DNA of 9,926 bases, taken from contig DATFYM010000085.1 of the NCBI GenBank assembly GCA_035315065.1, forward strand, positions 1 through 9,926, given 5' to 3'. Positions 1-5,958 of this stretch are shown here, in pieces. The notes under the pieces were generated by a model. That model was given only the letters and a program-made list of their open reading frames with translations, had not been told where the DNA came from and ran no database searches. Position 1 is the first letter of the stretch; each line of letters begins with the position of its first letter. Both the position numbers and the translations under genes were made by a program. Source of the stretch: DATFYM01 sp035315065 (GTDB lineage: Bacteria > Acidobacteriota > Terriglobia > UBA7540).

Positions 1-180
1 CACCCACGCTACAACCTGGTAGCGCGTATGCAAATCACATCCGATAATGTTCATGGCTCGGCTCCTTTCCCGGCGAACCTTGGTCCCAACACAACCAAGT
101 TTACCGGCGATCTGGAGCCGACGCCGTTATACAATCAGACCGGTTCCTCAACGTCCGCGCGCTTCGCTCGCACATTGTAA
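1..180 (+). CDS. 3' end of an unrecognised gene (partial, cut by window edge)
   Basis: Frame 1 is open from the first base to a TAA at 178-180, giving the last 59 residues of a protein that starts outside the window. The tail includes VARMQITSDNVHG and ends in SARFARTL. It is rich in Asn, Thr, Pro and Ser, lacks Cys, and has no membrane segment. This composition would suit the end of an exported or structural protein, but I recognise no family. An internal ATG at 28 would give only 51 residues and has no convincing ribosome binding site, so I read it as a C-terminal fragment. Third-position GC is lower than in the larger genes here. It converges on the small minus-strand gene at 306-497. The reading is moderately supported, and chance openness over 180 nt cannot be excluded. 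Confidence 0.45.
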   Translation, partial: HPRYNLVARMQITSDNVHGSAPFPANLGPNTTKFTGDLEPTPLYNQTGSSTSARFARTL

Positions 181-305
181 ATTATCAGGCGTGATGGAAA
201 CCGGTTGGGGGGCGACGGACGGGGACGGCCAGGCAGAGGAATGAGCAAGGCGCAGGGCTAGCCTGCGGCCCATGACGACGCTCGCTTCTGCGGACTCAGT
301 CCGTG

Positions 306-497
306 TCAGGCAAACACGTCAATGTGGCCGTTGGTTGGAGCTGACGCCGTCCGGTCGATGGCCTGGGCCATTTCCTGCCCGACGTTGGCCTGGATGTCGT
401 TGGCTTTGCTGGCGGCGTAAGTCTGACTCGCCCCGAGTGCCTGATCGGCCTGTCCAGCCAACAAACCCGTAACGGCGCTGCTTATGCTAGCTCCCAT
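306..497 (-). CDS. Small hypothetical protein, Ala/Gln/Ser-rich, 63 aa
   Basis: I do not recognise this protein. It starts at an ATG (497-495) preceded by GGAG four bases upstream, within a purine-rich GGGGGAATGGAG tract, and ends at TGA (308-306). The product begins MGASISSAVTGLLAGQ and is rich in Ala, Gln, Ser, Asn and Asp. It has no Cys and looks largely helical through residues 4-50, with no clear transmembrane segment. Most third codon positions are G or C, as expected for a real gene in this genome, and the antisense frame over the same bases is Arg/Trp-rich as shadow frames usually are. The helical repeat-like composition loosely recalls short RebB or YjfB-type proteins, but the pattern does not fit either well enough to assign. 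It has no operon partner here. Confidence 0.5.
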   Translation of the reverse strand: MGASISSAVTGLLAGQADQALGASQTYAASKANDIQANVGQEMAQAIDRTASAPTNGHIDVFA

Positions 498-880
498 TTT
501 TCTCCATTCCCCCTCGTCGTTCTATATCGGCAGATCTATGGAAAACTTCAGTCGAATATGAAGGGTTCTCTGTCGGTCTAACGGTAGGCTGCTTATTGCC
601 CTGATACCTCCGGATTCGTCTCCCACATCACCCCGCCTGGTTGCTTGGTAGTCTCCTAACTCGGCCTGGAGCGCGGGCCTCTCGCTCTTGCCCGCTCTTC
701 TTTTCCTTCCCGGCGGGACCGGCTCTTCTGCCCCCTCATTTGAAGTTGCGGACAAGAGTGGGCGAGCCCACGCTCCCAACCACGTTAGGACACTATCAGT
801 TGCTTCTTTTGCTTTCTTCCTGGGCCTGCGAGGTGTAAGCTCACAGCTTGCAAGGCTCGGGCCGGGCGGTTCGGCGCCTG

Positions 881-927
881 CTAGCGGCGGGTTTACCCCG
901 CCAAATGGCGGCGTAAAGCCGCCTCTA
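881..927. repeat. Double-hairpin palindromic intergenic repeat
   Basis: Two GC-rich hairpins stand side by side: GGCGGG-TTTAC-CCCGCC (887-903, after TAGC) and GGCGGC-GTAAA-GCCGCC (907-923, before TCTA). The two halves are also inverted copies of each other. The reverse complement of the right half matches the left half at 18 of 21 positions, and each difference leaves the individual hairpin stems paired. The element ends 33 nt before the RraA-like start codon. From memory, GGCGGNTTTAC-type palindromes are common interspersed repeats in Acidobacteriota; copy number here could not be checked. There is no T-tract, so a simple intrinsic terminator is unlikely. Confidence 0.7.
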
Positions 928-950
928 CATCAAATCGGACGGATTGAAAA

Positions 951-956
951 GGGAGG
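951..956 (+). promoter_or_regulatory. Ribosome binding site fixing the RraA-like start
   Basis: GGGAGG, inside AAAAGGGAGGT, lies four bases before the ATG at 961. It matches the anti-Shine-Dalgarno core closely. It is the reason for choosing 961 over the upstream in-frame ATG at 688, whose extra 91 codons run through the palindromic repeat and show no protein-like character. Confidence 0.8.
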
Positions 957-960
957 TTCC

Positions 961-1656
961 ATGGCACTTCCGCCCGCGCTAACTGAAGAGGAGCTTGACG
1001 CTCTAAGGCAGCTCGACACGTGCGCCATCGAGGACGCCATCGAGACGTTTGGCCTGAGAGCCCGGAACACCGGCTTCACGAACTCCACCATTCGATGCCT
1101 GTTTGAGGACTTCCCACCTATGGTGGGCTATGCTGCAACCGCCCGCCTGCGCAGCGGCGACCGGCCGATGTCAGGCCACAGTTTCCAGGACCGCACGGAT
1201 TGGTGGATCAGTATCCTCAAGGTGCCGGAGCCGCGCATCGTCGTGCTGGAGGATATCGACGAGCCGCCCGGCGTGGGGGCCTTTCTGGGCGACGTGCATG
1301 CGGCGATGCTCCAGGCCCTGGGATGCATCGGCTACGTCACCAACGGCGGGGTTCGCGAGGTCCCGGCGCTGCGCCAGATGGGAATGCACGTGTTTGCGCG
1401 CAACCTTGCGGTGTCGCACGCTTATGCGCGCATCATCGAATTTGGATGCCCCATCGTCGTGGGCGGCATGCCGGTGGGCCCGGGCGACCTGCTGCACGGC
1501 GACCGCCACGGGGTGCTTTCCATTCCCCGCCAGATCGCGGGAGAGATTCCTCGCGTAGCCGAGGAGTTGAAGGAGAGGGACCGGCGCATGATCGAAATTT
1601 GCCGCTCCCCCGGCTTTTCCGTGGAGAAGCTCCAGCAGACAATCAAAGGCTTATAA
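961..1656 (+). CDS. RraA-like protein (HMG/CHA aldolase superfamily)
   Basis: This is a cytoplasmic protein of 231 residues, the usual length for the RraA-like fold. Members include 4-hydroxy-4-methyl-2-oxoglutarate/4-carboxy-4-hydroxy-2-oxoadipate aldolases, oxaloacetate decarboxylases, and the RNase E inhibitor RraA. Family hallmarks are visible. The GAFLGDVHAAMLQALGCIG block (106-124) is followed by a TNGGVRE loop (127-133), which supplies the substrate-binding Arg132. A late PVGPGDLLHGDRHGV block (171-185) closes the fold. In characterised aldolases the Arg is followed by a Mg2+-binding Asp; here it is Glu133. The substrate cannot be read from sequence, and a true RNase E regulator is unlikely given the metabolic neighbourhood. 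The VOC gene begins 36 nt after the stop on the same strand, so the two are probably one transcript. Confidence 0.85.
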   Translation: MALPPALTEEELDALRQLDTCAIEDAIETFGLRARNTGFTNSTIRCLFEDFPPMVGYAATARLRSGDRPMSGHSFQDRTDWWISILKVPEPRIVVLEDIDEPPGVGAFLGDVHAAMLQALGCIGYVTNGGVREVPALRQMGMHVFARNLAVSHAYARIIEFGCPIVVGGMPVGPGDLLHGDRHGVLSIPRQIAGEIPRVAEELKERDRRMIEICRSPGFSVEKLQQTIKGL

Positions 1657-1692
1657 TACTATTGCCATCCTTCAACAGATAGGAGATGTCCC

Positions 1693-2811
1693 GTGAAGAA
1701 AGCGCATCGTTTTGGACGCGTCTTGGCTTTGATCTTCGCTTACGCTGCCGCATCGTTTCTCGGCCTACTCGACCCGGCCGGCCCAGCAGCGCGGGTGAGA
1801 GGTCACGTGGCTTTTGCCCGCTCCCTTGGCCCTCCGGCGGCAGTCGATCAGGCTGTGGCTCCTGCCCTGCGTCCCGCCCTGTACCACCACGTTGCCCGCG
1901 TGGTCTGGGTGGTCGGCGACCTAGACCAAGTCGTCGGCTATTGGCAGAAGTTGGGAGTCCACGATCTTCATGACGACGGAGTAGTAACTTTCCCGAATTT
2001 GACTTACCACGGCAAGCCCGACCCGGCGAGTGTCAGGCAGATGATCGGGCACATCGGTGGCCTCGAGATCGAATGGCTTCAACTAATAAAGGGAGGCGAG
2101 TTTTGGAGCAGCGGCTTGCGCGAGCACGGTGACGGCATTCGAGCCCTCGGTTACAACACTAGGACCCCACAGGAGTTCGACGACCAGATACGCTATTTCG
2201 CCTCCAAAGGGGTGGGAGTAGTGGCCAAGGGCGACTGGCAGGGGCAAAAGGGGCGGGGCCGGTTCGCATACCTCGAGACGGCGGTGAGGGGTGGCGGCAA
2301 TACGGTGGCGCTATTCGATGACCCTGACACGTCCTCCCCGGCGTCCGTTGTCGCCACCCACAACGACTATCCCCTCACCAAGATCGGCCACTACGCCTGG
2401 GTGGTGCGCGACGTGAGGGAGGTTGACGCTTACTATGCCGGCCTCGGCTTCAAGCCATTTGCGAACATCGATCACAATATCAGCCTCGACCGCGTTTATC
2501 GCGGACAGCCGGGCACCTATGAGATGTGGCTCGGCTGGGACCGGTCAGGCGACGCGCCTTTCGAGTGGGTGCAGCAGATTACCGGGCCTGACATCTATGT
2601 GGAATACTTCCAGAAGCACGGCGAGGGCTTCCACCACCTGGGCGTGACCGTCACCGATATGGACCAGGCGATCACATCGATGACCGCCCGTGGCGCTCCC
2701 CCGTCGCAAACCGCCGCCTGGAACACGCCCAAAGGCAAAGGGCGCGCCGTCTATCTCGATACCGAACCGTACGGTGGGGTGACTCTGGAACTGATCTACG
2801 ATCCGCACTAG
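1693..2811 (+). CDS. Exported tandem VOC (glyoxalase-fold) protein
   Basis: This protein of 372 residues starts at GTG, with AGGAG (1681-1685) seven bases upstream. The N-terminus has a basic stretch (MKKAHRFGR) and a hydrophobic core at about 10-26, so it is probably secreted or membrane-anchored. Four beta-alpha-beta-beta-beta modules follow (about 62-132, 146-212, 228-298, 310-372), making two complete vicinal-oxygen-chelate domains. By internal alignment the C-terminal domain keeps a classic His/Glu/His/Glu metal site: His233 (GHYAW), Glu291 (FEWVQ), His315 (FHHLGVTVTD) and Glu367 (TLELI). The equivalent N-terminal positions are Arg69, Glu127, Ala151 and Ala206, so that site looks lost. 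The family includes glyoxalase I, extradiol dioxygenases and methylmalonyl-CoA epimerase; the reaction here is unknown. It lies 36 nt behind the RraA-like gene, and its stop codon abuts a repeat. Confidence 0.8.
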   Translation: MKKAHRFGRVLALIFAYAAASFLGLLDPAGPAARVRGHVAFARSLGPPAAVDQAVAPALRPALYHHVARVVWVVGDLDQVVGYWQKLGVHDLHDDGVVTFPNLTYHGKPDPASVRQMIGHIGGLEIEWLQLIKGGEFWSSGLREHGDGIRALGYNTRTPQEFDDQIRYFASKGVGVVAKGDWQGQKGRGRFAYLETAVRGGGNTVALFDDPDTSSPASVVATHNDYPLTKIGHYAWVVRDVREVDAYYAGLGFKPFANIDHNISLDRVYRGQPGTYEMWLGWDRSGDAPFEWVQQITGPDIYVEYFQKHGEGFHHLGVTVTDMDQAITSMTARGAPPSQTAAWNTPKGKGRAVYLDTEPYGGVTLELIYDPH

Positions 2812-2833
2812 AAGAATTGACGATTGACGATTC
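2811..2833. repeat. Solo arm of a heptad repeat (G[A]CGATT unit)
   Basis: GAAGAATTG is followed by two copies of the 7-base unit GACGATT in perfect 7-nt phase. The first G is also the last base of the VOC stop codon. The same GAAGAATTG end caps both arms of the large inverted repeat at 5802-5956, so this appears to be a single arm of the same family. Confidence 0.75.
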
Positions 2834-2848
2834 GAAGAGGGCAGAAGG

Positions 2849-2942
2849 ATCCACCGATTACGCAGATTTCATAGATTCATGATAAGAGAGCCACTGTTCA
2901 GCTCTTATCCAAGTATCTGTGTAATCTGCGAAATCTGTGGAT
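2849..2942. repeat. 9-nt periodic inverted repeat with nested hairpin
   Basis: Two 27-nt arms (2851-2877 and 2914-2940) are inverted copies matching at 22 of 27 positions, extended by two further matching bases outside each arm. Each arm is three tandem copies of a 9-base unit close to AATCTGTGG. The centre holds a separate hairpin with perfect eight-base stems: GATAAGAG (2881-2888) and CTCTTATC (2902-2909). It lies between the VOC and GlcG/HbpS-like genes. There is no T-run, so a classic intrinsic terminator is not supported, although the transcript should fold strongly. Confidence 0.8.
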
Positions 2943-3013
2943 TGCCTTCTTTTCCTCGCGCCGCTTGCGGATTTCACCTGGAATGCCGGAAAGGAAGCTG
3001 ATAGCATCTCGTC

Positions 3014-3481
3014 ATGGTCAAACTGATTTGTCTGTTCGCTTTTGTGGCGGCCGCGGAAGCCGCCGATCTACCCGTCAAGAAGTCTTTGAACCTGGCTACC
3101 ATCAAGACGATGGTGGCGGCGGCGGAAGCCGAAGCCGCGAAGCGCAACGTCCAAGTGACGCTCTGCATCGTCGACGAAAGCGGCAATCTGCTCTTTCTCG
3201 AAAAGGCCGACGGCGCGTCGCTGATCACCATCCAATTCGCTCAGAAGAAAGCCAGGCACGCCGCGTTCTACGGCAGCCCTTCGAAGGATGGAGCCGATGA
3301 GGTGAAAAAGGGCAATCTCGACGTCCTCGCCTTTCCGGAGTTCTTCCCCAACCAGGGTGGACTGCCCATTAAGGTCGACGGCCTAACTATCGGCGGCATC
3401 GCCGCCAGCGGCGCCAAATCTGAAGTCGACGAAGCGATCGCCCAGGCCGCGCTGGACGCTTTCTTGAAGAAGGGGTTGTAG
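3014..3481 (+). CDS. Exported GlcG/HbpS (DUF336) family protein
   Basis: This is a 155-residue protein with a short signal peptide (MVKLICLFAFVAAAEA, cleavage likely after residue 16) and then a compact GlcG/HbpS fold. Signature stretches are visible: a helix rich in Ala/Glu after LNLATIKTM (26-45), VTLCIVDESGNLLF (48-61), and the glycine-rich GGLPIKVDGLTIGGIAASGAKSEVDEAIA (115-143). The family includes GlcG of glycolate operons and the Streptomyces haem-binding protein HbpS; many members are exported, and ligands are mostly undefined. No good Shine-Dalgarno sits near the ATG. AAGGAAG at 2991-2997 is about 16 bases away, and the nearest upstream ATG in another frame runs quickly into a stop. 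It may continue the RraA-VOC transcript or have its own promoter across the 202-nt gap. Confidence 0.85.
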   Translation: MVKLICLFAFVAAAEAADLPVKKSLNLATIKTMVAAAEAEAAKRNVQVTLCIVDESGNLLFLEKADGASLITIQFAQKKARHAAFYGSPSKDGADEVKKGNLDVLAFPEFFPNQGGLPIKVDGLTIGGIAASGAKSEVDEAIAQAALDAFLKKGL

Positions 3482-3510
3482 GCGGTGGACGGAATAAGGG
3501 ACTATCCTCC

Positions 3511-3546
3511 CCGTATGCCGTATGCCCTACCATATACCGCCTACGG
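3511..3546. repeat. CCGTATG heptad hairpin before the M28 gene
   Basis: CCGTATG occurs twice in tandem (3511-3524). The arm at 3511-3523 pairs with 3534-3546 with 11 of 13 matches around a 10-nt loop. The hairpin ends 12 nt before the TTG start of the M28 gene and begins 29 nt after the GlcG/HbpS stop, so it fills most of the intergenic gap. Confidence 0.65.
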
Positions 3547-3558
3547 CGTGAGACACTG

Positions 3559-5784
3559 TTGACCACCTCAGGAACCCCCACCAAAACGATCGGCCTGCTG
3601 ATCATCTGCGTCGTCGTGGGATCTGTCACGCACCGCGGCCGCATCTTGGCGTCCCCGCAGACTCAATCCAAAGCCGCCGAGAGGATCGCGGTCGGACCAA
3701 CGCGCGAGGAGCCTGCCGTCCCTCTCGGGTTCTCACCGCAAAGCTACGCGGCGGAGCGAAAGTGGGAGCAACTCTACCTGGCGCAGCCCGATCCGTCCCG
3801 CTGCGGGCGCTACCTTCGGCGACTTACGTCCGAACCGCACGTGGCAGGTACGCCGGGCGATCGGCGCGTCACGGACTTCATCTACGACGAGTTCAAGCGC
3901 GACGGCCTCAATCCCGAGATCGTGGAGTACCGCGTGCTGCTTTCTTACCCCAAGCGAATCTCGGTGGAGTTGCTGAAGAAAGGAAAGAAGCAGCCCCTTC
4001 AGCTCACCAGCCCGGAGCCGGAGATCCGCGGCGATCCGGACACGCGGGTTTCCGACCCGTTGGCGCGCGTTCCCTGGAACGCCTATTCTCCGTCGGGCAA
4101 TGTGACGGCGCCCGTGGTCTATGCGAACTACGGCACCCAGGAGGATTACGACCAACTCGAACAACTTGGCGCCAGCGTGCGCGGCAAGATTGTGCTGGTC
4201 CGCTATTTCCACGGATACCGCGGCGGCAAGAGCCAGGAAGCGGAGAAGCACGGCGCGGCCGGTGTGATCGTATATTCCGATCCGGCGGAGGACGGCGCGG
4301 CCAAGGGGCGCGTGTACCCGAAGGGCCCCTGGGGACCGCCGGGACATTTCCAACGCGGCGCCGTGGTGTACGACTTCCTGGCGCCGGGCGATCCGCTGAC
4401 GCCGGGGTGGGCGTCCACAGATTCGGCGCCGCGCATTCCGCAAACGGACTCGAAGATTCTTCCCAAGATTCCGATGGTTCCGCTTTCAGCTCTGGAGGCG
4501 CGACAGATCCTGAAGCGACTGAAGGGCCATGCCGCTCCCGGAAGCTGGCAAGGCGGGCTTCAGTTTACCTATCGCGTTGGAGACGACACGCTGAAGGTTC
4601 ATCTGGCGCTGGAAATGGAAAACCGCGTGACGCCAATCTGGGACGTGATCGCGAGAATCCCGGGCAGCGAAGAGCCGGAGAAGTTGGTAATCCTCTCCAA
4701 CCACCACGACGCTTGGGTCTATGGTGCGGTCGATCCGTCCAGCGGCACGGCCTCGATGCTCGAAGCCGCGCGAGCCTTCGGCGAGCTCCTGAAGGAGGGA
4801 TTCAGGCCGCGGCGAACCATCATCTTCGGCAGTTGGGACGCGGAGGAGTACACCTTGACCGGCTCCACCGAGTGGGGAGAGCAATTTGAGCGGGAGCTCA
4901 AGCAGAACGGCGTCGTCTGTCTGAACGTCGACTCCGCCACCAGCGGCCGGGACTTCACCGTCAGCGCGGTTCCGGCGCTGATCCCCGCCTTGATGGATGC
5001 CACGGCTGCGGTAGTCGACCCGGACACCGGCGCCACCGTCTACGAGCGGTGGAAGGGGTCACGCACCGTGGGTGACATCCGCAGCTACGCGCTGCCTGGC
5101 GCCGGCGGCCCCGTGCCCTTCGGCATCCTGGGCGGCGGGTCCGACTTCATGGTGTTCTTGCAACACAATGGAGTCCCTTCCTTAGACATGATCTTCGACG
5201 GCCCCTATGGCGTTTACCATTCGCTCTACGATGACTACGGTTGGATGGAGCGCTTCGGCGATCCGGATTTTCGCTATCACGCTGCCATGAGCTGCCTGTG
5301 GGGACTGCTGGCGATGCGGTTTGCCGACGCGGACGTCCTGCCGTTCGACTACTCCATGTACGCGAGGGAAATTATCGCCTATCTCGAGAGCCTCGACAAG
5401 CTGGCGGCGGCGGACTTCTATGCCGGCGAGGTTCAGCCGCTCATCGACAAGGCCCGCGCGTGGGAACAGGTGGCTTCGCGCATGACGGGTGAACTCGAAA
5501 GCTTGCGGAAGGGCGGGAACGCTTCCTCTGAAGGCCACGCGGCCGCGGTCACGGCGAACGCGGCGCTGATGGCACAGGAAAGAGCGCTGCTCGATGCTGA
5601 CGGCATCCCCAACCGGCCCTGGTTCCGCCACCTGATCTATGCTCCCTTGCCCAGCTACGATGCGGAAACTCTCCCCGGCCTGCGCGAAGCGCTCCAGGCC
5701 AAAGACCTTGAACGAGCCCGTGCTCAAGCTGACGCGCTCGGGCGAGCCCTCGACCGGGCGGCGGCGGCACTGCTGGGACAGTAG
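3559..5784 (+). CDS. Exported M28 metallopeptidase, glutamate carboxypeptidase II type
   Basis: This protein of 741 residues is close to the 750 of human glutamate carboxypeptidase II (GCPII). It has a hydrophobic N-terminal segment (11-23), a protease-associated (PA) domain at about 160-340 (RYFHGYRGGK, GVIVYSDP, DPLTPGW), an M28 catalytic core at about 355-600 and a helical dimerisation-like tail at 605-741. By alignment with remembered GCPII motifs all five zinc ligands are present: His382 (NHHDAW), Asp392 (VDPSSG), Glu430 (DAEE), Asp458 (NVDS) and His554 (VYH), with Glu429 as general base. It should be an exported exopeptidase cleaving C-terminal residues from peptides. The TTG start lacks a clear ribosome binding site, but it is the only start that keeps the signal segment; an upstream GTG at 3548 meets a stop at once. 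The true start is therefore somewhat uncertain. Confidence 0.9.
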   Translation: MTTSGTPTKTIGLLIICVVVGSVTHRGRILASPQTQSKAAERIAVGPTREEPAVPLGFSPQSYAAERKWEQLYLAQPDPSRCGRYLRRLTSEPHVAGTPGDRRVTDFIYDEFKRDGLNPEIVEYRVLLSYPKRISVELLKKGKKQPLQLTSPEPEIRGDPDTRVSDPLARVPWNAYSPSGNVTAPVVYANYGTQEDYDQLEQLGASVRGKIVLVRYFHGYRGGKSQEAEKHGAAGVIVYSDPAEDGAAKGRVYPKGPWGPPGHFQRGAVVYDFLAPGDPLTPGWASTDSAPRIPQTDSKILPKIPMVPLSALEARQILKRLKGHAAPGSWQGGLQFTYRVGDDTLKVHLALEMENRVTPIWDVIARIPGSEEPEKLVILSNHHDAWVYGAVDPSSGTASMLEAARAFGELLKEGFRPRRTIIFGSWDAEEYTLTGSTEWGEQFERELKQNGVVCLNVDSATSGRDFTVSAVPALIPALMDATAAVVDPDTGATVYERWKGSRTVGDIRSYALPGAGGPVPFGILGGGSDFMVFLQHNGVPSLDMIFDGPYGVYHSLYDDYGWMERFGDPDFRYHAAMSCLWGLLAMRFADADVLPFDYSMYAREIIAYLESLDKLAAADFYAGEVQPLIDKARAWEQVASRMTGELESLRKGGNASSEGHAAAVTANAALMAQERALLDADGIPNRPWFRHLIYAPLPSYDAETLPGLREALQAKDLERARAQADALGRALDRAAAALLGQ

Positions 5785-5788
5785 CCGG

Positions 5789-5956
5789 AAGGCAGAAGGC
5801 AGAAGAATTGCCGATTGTCGATTGACGATTGACGATTGCTCCGAACCCGGAAGGAGAGATTCGCAACTCGAAACTGCATTCGACGGGCGAGTTTCGACTT
5901 TCGAGCTTCGTCCCGCGGGCAATCGCCAATCGACAATCAGCAATTGGCAATTCTTC
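5789..5956. repeat. Composite heptad-phased inverted repeat between convergent genes
   Basis: The 37-nt arms 5802-5838 and 5920-5956 are inverted copies matching at 32 of 37 positions, each starting with GAAGAATTG at its outer end. Both arms are built from 7-base units resembling GNCGATT. On the left the 7-nt phase runs unbroken from two AAGGCAG units (5789-5802) through to 5837. The 81-nt centre carries a second 7-base family resembling ACTCGAA (5859-5879) with weaker inverted counterparts (about 5889-5911). The element starts 5 nt after the M28 stop and ends 2 nt before the cyclase stop, filling the convergent junction. Folded RNA from either strand could act as a transcript end, but no T-tract is present. 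Confidence 0.85.
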
Positions 5957-5958
5957 GC

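Larger units (their letters stand above)
498..960. other. Gene-free stretch with GC-rich hairpins
   Basis: No convincing gene was found in these 463 bases. Open frames exist on both strands (522-779 minus; 641-838 plus; and an upstream extension of the RraA-like frame), but they lack ribosome binding sites and recognisable protein character. The stretch contains a small hairpin at 758-771 (GTGGGC, two-base loop, GCCCAC) and a larger double-hairpin palindrome at 881-927. The promoter of the RraA-like gene should lie here, but I cannot pick a convincing -35/-10 pair. Confidence 0.5.

Noticed and set aside
522..779. 85-codon open frame on the minus strand
   Set aside because: It is Arg/Gly-rich with no ribosome binding site and runs through intergenic hairpin sequence; probably chance.
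688..960. N-terminal extension of the RraA-like protein from an upstream ATG
   Set aside because: It reads through the GC palindrome, has no family similarity, and the strong GGGAGG at 951-956 fixes the start at 961.
2881..2909. Intrinsic terminator after the VOC gene
   Set aside because: The stem is good but no T-run follows on either strand, so I list it only as part of a repeat.
5789..5956. CRISPR array
   Set aside because: The units are 7 nt, contiguous and arranged as inverted arms; there are no spacers and no cas genes.
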